NCBI GenBank assembly: GCA_943736015.1
Contig: OX031065.1
Span: 26,426,427 to 26,490,426, forward strand
Reading direction: 5' to 3'
Length of the DNA: 64,000 nucleotides
Source: Tridacna crocea
Lineage: Eukaryota > Mollusca > Bivalvia > Cardiida > Cardiidae
The notes under the pieces are model-generated. The model was not told the DNA's origin, did not search any database, and worked only from the letters and a program-made list of their open reading frames with translations. The position numbers were made by a program, and so were the translations under genes. Every line of letters starts with the position of its first letter. Position 1 is the first letter of the stretch. This document shows positions 30,471-40,989 of the stretch, in pieces.

Positions 30471-30589
30471 ACTTGGTGTGACATTATTTGTGGTTTGGTT
30501 AAGTCAACTCATGCCTATAAAGCATTTCATAATTTTTGTATCCTCATCGTTGTATCCTCATCGAAGACGGGACGTATTATGGGATCACC

Positions 30590-31800
30590 TGTGGCGCACA
30601 GGTATGCGGATGGACGGACGGACTTGTGGATGGGTAGTGGGTAGCCGGCCGGCCTCCAGTTCCTTTTCTGTAGCAAAACTTAGTCACTTCCAGTCTGATT
30701 GACGTGAAACTTAGCATTTGCGTTTGTTGCAATGATATGGATTGCATTGCCAAAGAACCAGAAGTCTTTGAGTTCTTTGCCTTTGTCATTTTTACAGCAT
30801 TTTGTGCTTGTCTGGATTATAACTTTGTCATTTCTGGTCTAAACATCATCAAATTTGGTATGCATAATTGCTGAAAAATTACAGAGTGTAGTGCTAAAGA
30901 ACTATAACTCTACCTAGCATGAATTTTTATAGCATTTCGTGCTTGTGTGGACCATAACCTTGTCATTTAAGTAGGAATGACTTAACTCTTTACCAAACGA
31001 CAATATTTTGGGCTTGCCCAAATCGAAAGTATTTTGCAGACGACAAAATAAAAGTGATTGAAAACTTGAAATTTGTTTTGTGAAGAGAGGAAAACATTGT
31101 GGGAAAAGGAGAAAATGCTGGTTTCCAGCATTTTCTCCTTTTCCCACAATGTTTTCAAAAGGCTTCTTTCTCAGGGTCGTTAAAAGTAGGGATTGTGTGG
31201 TAATGGGTTAAAATATGATTATTTGTTGTATAATTTGGACGTGCAGTGTGCAAGAATTGTAACTCTACCTCATGCTGTCTTTGAGTTATTTCCCTTTGAT
31301 CATTAATTTTACAGTATTTATTGCTTGTGTGGAATATAAATTTGTCATCTCAATTAAGAAAGACTGAAAACTTGGTATGCATGTTGCAATATTATGGAGT
31401 ATAGAGCTTAAGAACAATAACTACCTTGTGCGGATTGTAATTCTACTTTGATCATCATTTTGACAGTATTTCTTGCTGATCAAGAACGGCACTTTGTCAA
31501 ATTGACTTCAGACCAGGTAGTTTGCTATAGTTAGGAAAAGTGCATTGCACTGGGGCCGTAACCTTACCTAATGCCCTTTTGGAATTATTCCCTATTCATT
31601 TTTTTTTTAAAGCTTTTCATGCTTCTCTACAACATAACTTAGTCTTTTCATGTTCCAATGATCTGAAACTTTATATGCATTATAGTGTGCAGGAAGTGTA
31701 ACTATCTGCAGTACACAGGGAATGTAATTATCTAGTCTAGTTTTGGAGTTATTTCCCTTTGATGAACTTTTTTAGAGCTCTTCATGTTTTTTCAGAGCAT
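30590..31800 (+). repeat. ~150-bp degenerate tandem array
   Basis: The phrase TTTACAGCATTTTGTGCTTG and its variants recur near 30795, 30933, 31312, 31463, 31614 and 31776. Spacing is about 138-162 bp once the inserted Pal-1 copy is discounted. It begins after a GGACGGACGGAC run. Small reading frames here are not genes. Confidence 0.65.
30982..31211 (-). repeat. Pal-1 MITE nested in the ~150-bp array
   Basis: TTAACTCTTTACCAAACGAC to TGTGGTAATGGGTTAA. The stem is perfect outside a one-base mismatch at the centre (GGTTTCC). Removing it restores about 149-bp array spacing. Confidence 0.93.
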
Positions 31801-32086
31801 ATGGCTGCATCATGTGTTCCTAACATTAAAGTAGACATTCATGCATTCTTCAATCACTTACATGATTTCTGCCGCATTACTATTTTCTTCTACCTGCTCT
31901 TTACGATTTTTATCCCCTCTCGACAACTGGCACTGGGATATGGGTATCTTGCTGCAATTTTCTGTTCTTGTTCCCTGTTGTACCTATCTGGAACTATTCA
32001 CTATTTGCAGGAATGCAGAACAAAGTGCAGGTTTAGAATTTCAGCAGGCAAGACCTGAACTATAAATCTGTTGGTAATGTTGTCTT

Positions 32087-32324
32087 TTAACTATTTCCCA
32101 AACAAGCCCTGGTTTTTACATGTTCTGCAGAACAAGTACATGTATTTAAAAAACACTGTGGGGAAAAAAAGAAATTGTTCGTAACAAGCTATTTTTTTTT
32201 TCTTTCCCAAAGTGTTTTCTGCCTATTGGAAAACTTTGTGGCATTCTCATCAAATTCAAAATTGTCATCTGCAAACACTTTGAGTTTGGATGGTCTAAAA
32301 TTTTGTCATTTGGGAAAGGGTTAA
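32087..32324 (+). repeat. Pal-1 MITE, subfamily B
   Basis: TTAACTATTTCCCAAACAAG to ATTTGGGAAAGGGTTAA. The core is GAAATTGTTCGTAACAAGC, partly decayed on the right side. Confidence 0.85.
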
Positions 32325-32360
32325 AGCAAAATTCATTATCAAATTGTTTTTCTTTTCCAG

Positions 32361-32429
32361 AAATGAAGTATGATGCTATTGGGTAAGCTTGGAGAAACAA
32401 AATGCTCTTCTGTCTGGTTAGACTTTCAG
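32361..32429 (+). CDS. Candidate small coding exon with start codon
   Basis: A polypyrimidine acceptor TTTTTCTTTTCCAG ends at 32360 and a donor CTTTCAG|GTAAGG begins at 32430. Between them one frame runs from an in-frame ATG pair at 32370 to the donor, reading MMLLGKLGETKCSSVWLDFQ and leaving phase 0. An out-of-frame ATG at 32363 opens a 7-codon upstream frame. The predicted peptide matches nothing I recognise. The exon would suit the promoter-like block at 27.2-27.7 kb as exon 2 of a plus-strand gene whose other exons are not identified here. Acceptor-donor pairs this close occur by chance in long sequence. Confidence 0.25.
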
Positions 32430-32608
32430 GTAAGGGATTTGCAGGTAGCTATATTCCTCTCATTTCCTATTTGTTATAACAGCTTTTCTTTGTCCAAAAT
32501 TTTCAAAACCACACATCTTAAAATGCCAAAATGTAGCACTTAGTCTAAGTATAAATAGGTACAATCTTGTCCAACATCAAGAAGAACGGTATAAAAATGG
32601 ATGAGCTT

Positions 32609-32829
32609 TTACCCCTTGACTTAACAATTCCAAGTTTTAGCAACTGTGAGGAAAGCCCTTTAAGATTTTCATAGGAAATGGAGAAAATGCTTTCGATCTT
32701 TATTTAGCGTTTTCTAAACTTTTACAGACAAATCTCATGATTTTTAGCCACATCTAAATAATTGTTGAAGGATACCTTATATTTAGTCAAATCATAAAAC
32801 TACATGTATGTCCTTTGGTAAAGAGTTAC
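32609..32829 (+). repeat. Pal-1 MITE, degenerate
   Basis: CTTAACAATTCCAAGTTTTAG, AAATGGAGAAAATGCTTTCG and the right end CTTTGGTAAAGAGTTA. The palindrome is lost. Confidence 0.65.
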
Positions 32830-33361
32830 AAGATATTTTACTCGTGTAGCATTTAGTAACAGGAGAGTGCATAAGTGAGCTTTACATATTTTCCTCATTT
32901 TGCTTACAATCTAATTACGGGAAGAATATTACGCGTAAATTATTATTGATCACCAGACTACAGGTTCTGCAAACAAGTACTTTTTCCAGACTCATTTGCA
33001 TAAATATAGGACATTCTTTATTGATGCTGTTAAACTTCATTATAGTAAGACAGAAATAATGGGATCCAGTAGAAGGCTTTTTTTTTTAGATTGATCGTGT
33101 AGTACATGTTCATTTTCTCCAGGTTTTATCACATGACAAAGTTTTATTAGGCATAGTCAAAAACTTCTCAGCTGTCACAATTAGATATAAACCAAACATT
33201 CAAAGCTTCTAAAATTTTATTCAGAAGATCTTTGGCATAAGAACAGATCTGTGTAAATTTTCATACAGTTCCTTTTGCAGCCAAGCTAGCCATTATTTGA
33301 TTCTGACTTGTGTCTTACAGAGCACTTTGAATTACTGCCCTTTTCAAAATCAAGTTAATAC
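32830..33361. other. Repeat-poor stretch with a POU octamer
   Basis: No repeat is recognised. ATTTGCATAAATAT (about 32994) contains a POU octamer. Not otherwise interpretable. Confidence 0.3.
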
Positions 33362-33590
33362 TTAACCCATTACCACACAATCCCTACTTTTGACGCCCCT
33401 GAGAAAGAAGCCTTTAGAAAACACTGTGGGAAAAGGAGAAAATGCTGGTAACCAGCATTTTCTCCTTTTCCCACCGTGTTTTCTACCCTTCCCAGAACAA
33501 ATTTCAATTTTTCAGTCACCTTTATTTTGTTGTCTGCAAATGCTTTCAGTTTGGACCAGTCTAAATTTTTCTTGTGTGGTAAAGGGTTAA
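33362..33590 (+). repeat. Pal-1 MITE, full length
   Basis: TTAACCCATTACCACACAATC to TGTGGTAAAGGGTTAA. The stem is CACTGTGGG against CCCACCGTG, a single mismatch. Confidence 0.95.
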
Positions 33591-34021
33591 TTAGATTGGC
33601 GTGCTTGTTCTCTTTGTACTACATTCTCAATGTGACCTCTCTTTACTATACCTGTAGGACAATGCTGGAATTTTGAGGCAGTGATCATTTTGGGCCGCGA
33701 AATAGCGAGATTCTCTCATTAAAATAGCAAATATCGCATTTCTAAATCTCAACTGAACCAAAATATCGCATGCCGATTTTTGACAGATGATAGGGATAGA
33801 ACTCGAGTGTCAGTCCTTACATAACGGAAATCCGCACAATAAACTAGTCTATCCACTGGTTCCCCGCGTCGTAAAACAAGATATACGGGAAGCAGATTAC
33901 CATTTGCAATATTCGGCTTGTTCGGTGTTTTTCCTTATCATTAGCGGACCGTGATATTGCATGCGAAAGCAGTTCTTCTAGAAGTCGTCTGCAGTTTTGT
34001 GTCAGGCACAGTGCGAGGAAA

Positions 34022-34261
34022 ATGCCTCCAAAGAAGAGGCAAGTAGAATCGAACCAAATAAAATCTTGTAATAAAATAACCAGTTTTCTTATGAACTCAT
34101 GAGTCGAGACTGATGAGAGTGCTGAAAGCCCAGATAAATATGATAAATCTCCGACCAAGTCCAACGATGACACTGCTACTTCTTTGGATCCTTCGATACC
34201 GAAAAAAATAGTCAAATTTAAAGAAAAGTGGCTTAAGTTTCATGGGTTGAAAAAATGTTGA
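34022..34261 (+). pseudogene. N-terminal remnant of a hAT-type transposase-like ORF
   Basis: ATG at 34022 opens MPPKKRQVESNQIKSCNKIT. An in-frame stop falls at codon 27, then the acidic/serine-rich linker VETDESAESPDKYDKSPT continues, then IVKFKEKWLKFHGLKK, then a stop at 34259-34261 where a Pal-1 insertion starts. Basic N-terminus, acidic linker and a K-W-x-x-[FW] segment at about residues 65-76 is the layout I know from KIAA1586/ZNF862-like hAT-derived proteins, where a zinc-finger region follows. Nothing beyond this is present. The assignment rests on layout rather than a long alignment. Confidence 0.5.
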
Positions 34262-34437
34262 CACACTGGGTTTTAGCTGTAAGACTTGTGAAAACAATGT
34301 GGGGATAGGAGAAATTGCTCAAATTGAGCAGTTTATCCTTTTCCAACATTGTTTTCTCTCATTTCAGAGAAAGTAGACTGGTCACTTTTAAAATAGTGTC
34401 TTAAAGAGGTTTGGATTTGTGGTTTGGAGAAGAGTTA
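34262..34437 (+). repeat. Pal-1 MITE, subfamily C-like, degenerate
   Basis: Core GGAGAAATTGCTCAAATTGA, GCAGTTTATCC, with flanks GAAAACAATGTGGGG and CCAACATTGTTTTC. It ends GGTTTGGAGAAGAGTTA. It interrupts the hAT-like ORF remnant. Confidence 0.65.
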
Positions 34438-34554
34438 GATTCCCGAAAAATGAAACATAAAAAATCTCATTAAAATTTTAAATCTCTCATAATTTTTTAG
34501 CAAATGGAACATTTTCTCTCATATATATGTCCAACCAGAATGATCCCTGTGAGG

Positions 34555-35585
34555 TCATATGTTAATCAATATTTCACAATCAAAATTTGAGTAAAGAAAT
34601 CAGAAAAGTCGTGCGCAAACATTTCCACATCAGGCGAACATACTGAGCAATGATCTTCGATGAATTCTGTGTCAAGGCAAAAATGATTCCTCCTATTGAC
34701 ACAAAGAAGTTTATGTACAGAACAAAAGAGGGCTCTGTTTTTTCAATGACATAAATTTTGGTTTTGAGTGACACAAAATATTGAAGGATGGTATTGTTAC
34801 GATTCAAACATAATGAGAAAGAAAGCCAGCATCAAGCCTTTTAACAGATAACAATATTTTTTTTAAATGAACAAAGATGAAAGAGTACAGAAAAAATTAA
34901 GTTGGAATGAATTTTGACAATTCTTAATCCTAGAACAAGAAATAGAATAAGTCCCTCAGAATTAAGAATGATGTTTAGACTTCAAAATAATGAAAATTCT
35001 GGTTTAAAACCTAAATTAACAACAGTTTCAACTTGCAAGTAGATATGAGTAACCTGTATCAAAAATAAAGTTATTCCAACTTATAAACGTATATCATAAG
35101 TTAAATCCAACACTTTTCACACTAATTTTGTATCCTCCGAGCCACAAGTCTGACTCCTAGTCCCAAATTCACCAAATAAGTCACTCTTATTTATATCAGG
35201 TTGGAAAATTCTAGATTAGTCTTTTCTAGAAAGATAACATCATTAATTAGTAAACAGCCTGATTCTAAAAATAACCACAATGGAATAACCAATAGATGTT
35301 TTTCGTGGTTCTAGAATATTCTGAAAACAGGTCATTGAGTATCATAACTACATAACAATGAAATTTACAGATGAAAAAAGATCCGAGACACATTCAAGCA
35401 AGCATAAAATGTTAAAAAGGTGCTAGATGTTATTTCTGTGAACAAGTAAAAATCCATTGACAGTGTAGCAGATAATGTTGCCATCTGCCATGGGACTATT
35501 TATTCCAGTTTGAAGGACGGCATTAATATGAGTAAAGTCATTCCAAGATGGATGCCTTATTAACCTTCTGTAAAAGAGAAAGCAA
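34555..35585. other. No recognisable feature
   Basis: AT-rich. One minus-strand frame of 75 codons (34580-34807) is hydrophobic without recognisable motif. No repeat boundary is seen. Confidence 0.4.
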
Positions 35586-35594
35586 CCCACAATG

Positions 35595-36133
35595 CATCTT
35601 CGCAAACCAAGGATACTAACTCCACTTTGTTCGTTACATACCTTGGCCGCTCGCCTCTTTAAAAATCGAAACTCCCGCTGCGCCACCTGTGGAATATCAT
35701 GAGTTGCGTAACCTTTGCTGATGTTAAAATTTCTGACAAATCAAAATGCTCGTAATAAAATTTGTTGGTTATGCATCAAATAAGGCTGCACTTTCGGATT
35801 CATCACACCAAAACAAAACAAATAGACGCAATCATTTGGCTATGGAACCCGTCCTAATACTTCACATAATTGATCGTAAACAAAAAAAAACTCATTAAAT
35901 ATCGATCGTCTACTCTTTTTTTGGCAAATTTCATCACAAACACGACAACTTTCATTTTTGATGGGCGCCGCCATTATTGTTTTCTGTTTTGCGAAAGATT
36001 TCTTGTTACAGTTGATTTGATTGGACGCGATGGGTTTTGATCGCATCCAATGAAAAGGCGCAGCGGGAGCTTCGATTTTTAAAGAGGCGAGCAGCCAAGG
36101 GTACTACCCTAGTATCCTTGGCTTGCAAAGATG
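35595..36133 (-). mobile_element. MULE-like TIR element with exact 9-bp TSD (copy M3)
   Basis: The ends CATCTTCGCAAACCAAGG and the complement of CCTTGGCTTGCAAAGATG extend inwards as an 85-bp inverted repeat (GCTCGCCTCTTTAAAAATCG, CTCCCGCTGCGCC on both arms). CCCACAATG at 35586-35594 and at 36134-36142 is an exact 9-bp duplication, the Mutator-superfamily signature. The interior encodes on the minus strand the first half of a zinc-binding-like domain. It is only distantly related to M1 beyond termini and domain. Confidence 0.9.
35840..35974 (-). CDS. MULE-borne short ORF with CxxC domain (first half)
   Basis: Start at 35974-35972, where a YY1-like CAATAATGGCGGC overlaps the ATG as in many animal promoters. 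The 44-codon product begins MAAPIKNESCRVCDEICQKK and continues SRRSIFNEFFFVYDQLCEVL, then GRVP and a stop. C10 and C13 form a CxxC pair. RSIF and L-x-EVL match in order the elements seen in M1 (NIYI, LSDVL), and M1 adds the downstream YVCGxCF that would complete a four-cysteine site. The frame could start 24 codons earlier (36046), but the YY1 overlap favours MAAP. The ORF ends where the domain's second half would begin, so this copy is truncated or lacks a following exon. No named family is assigned. Confidence 0.5.
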   Translation of the reverse strand: MAAPIKNESCRVCDEICQKKSRRSIFNEFFFVYDQLCEVLGRVP

Positions 36134-36142
36134 CCCACAATG

Positions 36143-36941
36143 TAGCGATCCAGAATAAGCAACCCGATAAAGAAACTGATAACGGTATATTTCATCAATT
36201 ATATTAATCTTTTGATACCAGGTAAAGATTTTAGAGATATTTCTAAAAAAAAGTATAGAAACTGATACTCTAGAAGCTCTAGTAGTTTATTCGAAACTAA
36301 CATTGTATTTATAGTCGAGTATCACGCAAATAAAGGGGTGGTGATGGCATTCTAAATCCATAATATTTTTTTCAGACCTTATGATGTGGATACTCATTCG
36401 AATCGTCTTGTCTCATTACTTTTTGAAGCCTCTGGGTTTCAGGCCTTGGCTGCGACTAAAAGTGCCAAACTTACGAAATGAATGTTCTTTAATCTTTAAA
36501 ACAAAGCCAATTCCAGGCAGCTTTGGGTCACCCTATGGATAGTGTATTCAAAAGATCAAACTGCCTGTTAAATGCAGGCTGATCTTGATATACTTTATCT
36601 CCAAACAGTAACTATGGATGGGATTATGCATTGGAGGAGTTGATTTTGAATTCATCTAAGTCTACTGTTGTAGAATAATTTAGCAGTGCTTTCTCCTTGA
36701 GCAACAAAGCAGTCATTCAGTGGATAATATAATTACCCAAATTTAATATGACGAAGATTTCTCACGCATCTATGTCATTATTTTGTTTTTGTCGTATATT
36801 AATGATATGCAAATTATGGCCTTCTATCGAGATGACTGAACAATGATCCCTCTTCCCTAAATACTTGCATGCCACCAGATTTAATTAGTGAGGAAATAAT
36901 TGAACACTGGCCATCTCCCAATCCTTAGACTGTCAAAGACA
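36143..36941. other. Mostly unassigned; POU octamer and H2-like fragment
   Basis: 36550-36600 (GATCAAACTGCC...GCAGGCTGATCTTGATAT) resembles H2 hairpin stems. 36700-36920 is repeat-free and contains ATGCAAATTATGG (POU octamer, near 36809) and several AATTA words. Confidence 0.3.
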
Positions 36942-37107
36942 ACTTATTAGATGACAAAATTCTAGACTTGTTCATAATGAAAACATTTGCAAATGACAAA
37001 TAATTGTTGCTCAAATGATGGCATTTTGTATGTAATAGAAGAGAAAACATTGTGGGAAAAGAAGAAAATGCTGGTACCTACCATTTTCTCCTTTTTTACT
37101 GAAGGTT
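36942..37107 (-). repeat. Pal-1 MITE, distal end missing
   Basis: TAGATGACAAAATTCTAGAC, then GAAAACATTGTGGGAAAAGA, core GCTGGTACCTACCATT. It stops before the ACAATCCC arm at the next copy. Confidence 0.75.
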
Positions 37108-37108
37108 T

Positions 37109-37333
37109 TTAACTCTTTACCAAGCAACAAAATTTTAGCTTTGTCCAAATCGAATTTGCAGAAAACAAAATAAAAGTGGCTGAAAATTTGAAATTTGTTT
37201 TGTGAAGAGTAGAAAACATTGTGTGAAAATGAGAAAATGCTGGTTACCAGCATTTTCTCCTTTTCCCACAATGTTTTCCAAAGGTTTCTTTCTTAGGGTC
37301 GTTAAAAGTCGGGATTGTGTGGTAATGGGTTAA
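37109..37333 (-). repeat. Pal-1 MITE, full length
   Basis: TTAACTCTTTACCAAGCAAC to TGTGGTAATGGGTTAA. The core palindrome is perfect around GCTGGTTACCAGC, with outer mismatches. Confidence 0.93.
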
Positions 37334-37401
37334 ACAGCCATATGCAGGGGTAATCTGAACAAGGAATAGTGTGGTTGACTGTAAAGGGTTGTGTTGTTTA
37401 G

Positions 37402-37470
37402 AGAGTAGATGAAGATCAGACTGCACATATATTGGACTGTATTCTGATCTTTATTTACATTGTCCACTAT
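37402..37470. repeat. H2 hairpin repeat
   Basis: GAAGATCAGACTGCACATAT and GACTGTATTCTGATCTTT are imperfect inverted stems. Confidence 0.5.
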
Positions 37471-38234
37471 TTTGCGGTACATTTAACTGAAATGACTTTG
37501 AAACAGCATCAATGGGTATTTTTTCCTGCTGTTCATTTTCCTCCTTTTATGGTACTTTATGGGTTAGGTTTGTATCATACATTCACGGAATGACTTGATC
37601 TGCAACAGAAATTATTCTTAAATGGTGCGAGAAATGGACAAATTAATCCACAAAAGCAATCTCTCACAAGTGATGCAGTGGTTTTGTCCCTGATGGTATG
37701 AAAATTTTTTATCATGGTTTTGTTTCTTTTGCCCCCTTGTCTATTACACATTGATAAAAAATGAATATCACATTATGGGTGAATCCTTCACTGTGGTAGC
37801 TGCATAGTTTCTGCATATATGGCAAATAGCTGTTTGAAAAAAATAACCTGTTAGAACTATCTTGGCAACAGGATTTTTTTTTTTGGTCAAATCTGCGAAA
37901 AAATACTCTTAACCAATAGACCATCTGCCAAATTCCATTACTGACGCGTCACCACGAGTTACTTCCCTTGCGAGTACTCTCCACTGGACAATCTTTCCCA
38001 ATCTTGAATATACCGAATAGTGAAAAGGTCATATTTTTAAATGGAATTCACCCTAAACGTGATAAATAATACAACAAAAACCCTAAATCGGCCATGCCAG
38101 TAGTTTTATCAATTATCTTTTTTCGAAGATACACAAAAAAAGAACTCGTTTTGTCAATCTTTCGGTAAACTTCAGAGATCATAAGCAGCGCTATCTGCTG
38201 TCGGGCGTGTTGATAGAACTTTTTGTATGCAGAC
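37471..38234. other. No recognisable feature
   Basis: Two minus-strand frames of about 63-70 codons lack recognisable domains. Confidence 0.4.
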
Positions 38235-38395
38235 TGCATTAACCCTTATGCTGCGTAGCGCGACTCAACGACTTTTTGCAGATTATTTAGATCAAGATCA
38301 GACTACGAAAAATGTGCAGTCTGATCCTAGATCTACACTGTCCGAAACGGAGATATTTTACCTGGAGATATTCCTTTGAAATAATATTTGGGATT
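38235..38395 (+). repeat. H2 hairpin repeat with TTAA-type end
   Basis: TTAACCCTTATGCTGCGTAG at the start, then AGATCAAGATCAGACTACG and ATGTGCAGTCTGATCCTAG as inverted stems. The TTAACCCTT start again resembles piggyBac-type ends. Confidence 0.6.
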
Positions 38396-38539
38396 TTACT
38401 ATCGACTTTAAAATTTGTGTCATATTATTATTTAGTAGGATAAGGTTTAATAACTTTAAAATCAAATCCCCCTCCCATTCCGAAAGAAATGAGTGCAAAT
38501 ATACAGTTAAACTGAGACCAGTTAAATCAGGTTACATAA

Positions 38540-40049
38540 CAGTGCTCTCAATAAGGGACCATTTCAGGAATTTTTGTAATTCCATGTTCAAATTTTAGGA
38601 ATTTTTTTAAAAAATCAGGAATTTTTTTTCCACATCGGTCAATGTGGTCTTGAGTTTAGATTTATTTTGATTGTGTTGCAGAATGACCAACCTTATGTTG
38701 TGGTTACACTAAAGTCTTATCCAGGAAGACATGTCCTTAGAATAACCATATAATGGGGATAAAAATGCATATACATGTATATCTATAACAAAACTGATCA
38801 TGACATGTGATTGGCTGGCAATGATTGTCCATGGTAACTTAAGGTGGTATAATTCTCATGGAAAACAGCTATTTCCACTATAATATTATCCTAAAAAAAG
38901 TTGCTACAATTGAAAATGAGTATTATTGTACTACTTTGACCGAGCCATTTTTTCCATTTTTTTTTTCCTTTTTAGAATTATCATTTATAAATCTAGGGCC
39001 ACTCTATTCTCATTACAAAAGGAAATGAGAATTACCTCCCTTTTCGGAAAAAAAGAACAAAATATCAACAAATATCTTCAAAATGGACATCAAATAAATT
39101 TCTGGTCCATTAGAAATGTGCAAAAATATTATACCAGTATAAGTCCTTATTTATCAATTAATAAGAGATTTCATTCCATTTTGCGCTAGAAGTGTTAGGA
39201 TGGTAATAACTGAAGAATTATAACCATATCCATGTTTCATTATTGTTAAAATGACGTGTTGCACAACAGCCTGTTTCTTTCTTCTTTTGTTTCAAACCAA
39301 GTGAACATGCGAAACCATCCATCTTGTATTTTGATGTGCATGAATTTCTTTCACTTTCTTGGAGGATTATGGAAGACACGTATTTCAGACAGACGAGAAT
39401 TCCTTCGTAACGACGGTCACGTCGCACAATGATTCTTTAAAAAAAAAAAAAACTCCTTAAGTACACTGCATAATTCCCGAAAGAAATGCGTAACGAAACT
39501 ATAATCTGCTGATTTTTCAAAGAGTCGGACAAAGCATTTGTACATCTATTAGATCTACTCGATTATTTGAATTTCTTTCATGTTGCATTTTGCAAACAAA
39601 CAACATTCCCCGATCTTCGATTGCATGCCTCTATTAATTGCATTTATCCATTAATGTCTATCGCTGCAGTCAAATTAAAGGCGATTGATTACTAAGCGAT
39701 CTTAAATTGATGGACCAATTAAACACGTACCATAATCCGGTCATAAATTGGATAAACAATCGCATATGTGTAATTGTCATCTGTACACCGTAATCTGGAC
39801 CACCAAAACGCTTTAACATGGCTATAGAGGCTCTTTGTAAAGCGCCTTCCTTACATTGAATGGACGTTATCGAAGTTTTCCACATGAGTCAAACCCTTTG
39901 TGCATTAAAAAAAAACCGTCCGGATTGAAATTCTCGGACGTTTTTGTCATAATATGGACGTTAAAAAAACGTCCGACTTGGAAAATGCCGACGTTTTTTC
40001 TAAAAATTTGGACGTAATACACGTCGACGTCTGCTTATTGAGAGCACTG
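38540..40049. mobile_element. hAT-like element, 6-bp TSD, motif-rich ends
   Basis: CAGTGCTCTCAATAAG at the left and its exact complement CTTATTGAGAGCACTG at the right. ACATAA lies directly outside both (38534-38539 and 40050-40055). The left subterminal region repeats AGGAATTTTT, and the right repeats GGACGTTTT/CGTCCGA. The 1510-bp interior has no recognisable transposase. It contains a relative of the T1 TTAA element. Confidence 0.85.
38839..39200. repeat. Diverged T1-like TTAA element
   Basis: In reverse it aligns with 5310-5690: GAGAATTACCTCCCTTTT, AATATCAACAAATATC and TCATTTATAAATCTAG match the complementary segments. Boundaries are approximate. Confidence 0.6.
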
Positions 40050-40055
40050 ACATAA

Positions 40056-40624
40056 TAATGCATTTGAAAACAAAAAAATTGAAGGGGCCAATGATTAGAA
40101 CAGACTTACCCCCTATAACAGATTTAAACAATTCCAAACCTTTACATGTGATCAACGTCAGACTGAACGTAATAAACAATTATGACACGTGTGTGTTAGT
40201 CGGTGCCTAAGAAGAGCATAACAGCTTTTTATCAAATAGATGCACCCACTTTGACGGTGAAATACCGAGATCAAAAGAACACCCAGGTAACCCTTTACTA
40301 GCTTTTCAATGAAAACAAGTATAGCACGTATAGATTTGCCCACTGAAAATGAATCCCGTAAATTCAAACTGTATAATGTCCCAGTTTTTGGTAAATAGAC
40401 TGTGTCTGTCTATTTGCAGATACTGGAACGATTAAAAAAAAAAAAGAATTACTATCACTTTAATAGTTTAAATAATTCAAACCACCAACCCCTGGATTTC
40501 GAGCCTGTACGTTTCAAACTTAGCTACGGAATTCGGCAAACATTAGTTGACCAATCAGACATAAAAATAGGGAAGGTCTATTGCAGTTATATAAATGTTA
40601 TTTTTCCCCTTATTTTGTTATTTT
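40056..40624. other. No recognisable feature
   Basis: No repeat or gene is recognised. Confidence 0.4.
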
Positions 40625-40749
40625 GGATAGCAAAGAAAAAGGAGAAAATGTTGGTTACCAGAACTTTATCTCTATTTAACAGCATTTTCAAAAGCAATTA
40701 TTTATTTATTTTTCAAGGTCGTAAAAAGCTTGGGTTATGTGGTATAGGG
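40625..40749 (-). repeat. Pal-1 MITE, proximal arm missing
   Basis: GGAGAAAATGTTGGTTACCAG to TATGTGGTATAGGGTT. The second stem half is decayed. Confidence 0.65.
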
Positions 40750-40979
40750 TTTGAACCTTTTACCAAACATTTCCTGGTTTTTATGACCTTGAGATAGATG
40801 CCTTCTGAAATCATTGTGGGAAAAGGAGAAAATACTGGTAACAAGCATTTTTCTCCTTTTCTCACAATGTTTCATACCCTGCTGGAATCGAATGTCAATT
40901 TTTGAGTAGTGTATTTTGTCATCTGCAAGTGCTTTCAATTTTGTCCAGTCTAAAATTTTGTCGTCTGGTAAATGGTTAA
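40750..40979 (+). repeat. Pal-1 MITE, full length
   Basis: TTGAACCTTTTACCAAACATT to TCTGGTAAATGGTTAA. The core is AATACTGGTAACAAGCATTT. Confidence 0.85.
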
Positions 40980-40989
40980 ATAGTTATCG

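Larger units (their letters stand above)
33679..34549 (+). mobile_element. hAT-like element with 5-bp TSD and coding remnant
   Basis: The ends CAGTGATCATTTTGGGCCG and the complement of CCAACCAGAATGATCCCTG form a terminal inverted repeat. TGAGG lies immediately outside on both sides (33674-33678 and 34550-34554). Subterminal regions share GAGATTCTCTCATTAAAAT-type words. The 871 bp hold only the start of an ORF and a Pal-1 insertion, so this is an internally deleted derivative. Five-base duplications fit the hAT5-type subgroup rather than classical 8-bp hATs. Confidence 0.75.

Noticed and set aside
31759-32058. 99-codon plus-strand frame
   Set aside because: Overlaps the end of a degenerate tandem array. 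Random-looking hydrophobic residues and no domain.
33844-34215. 123-codon minus-strand frame
   Set aside because: It is antisense to the more convincing plus-strand MPPKKRQVE... remnant in the hAT-like element. Its composition looks like the shadow of that frame.
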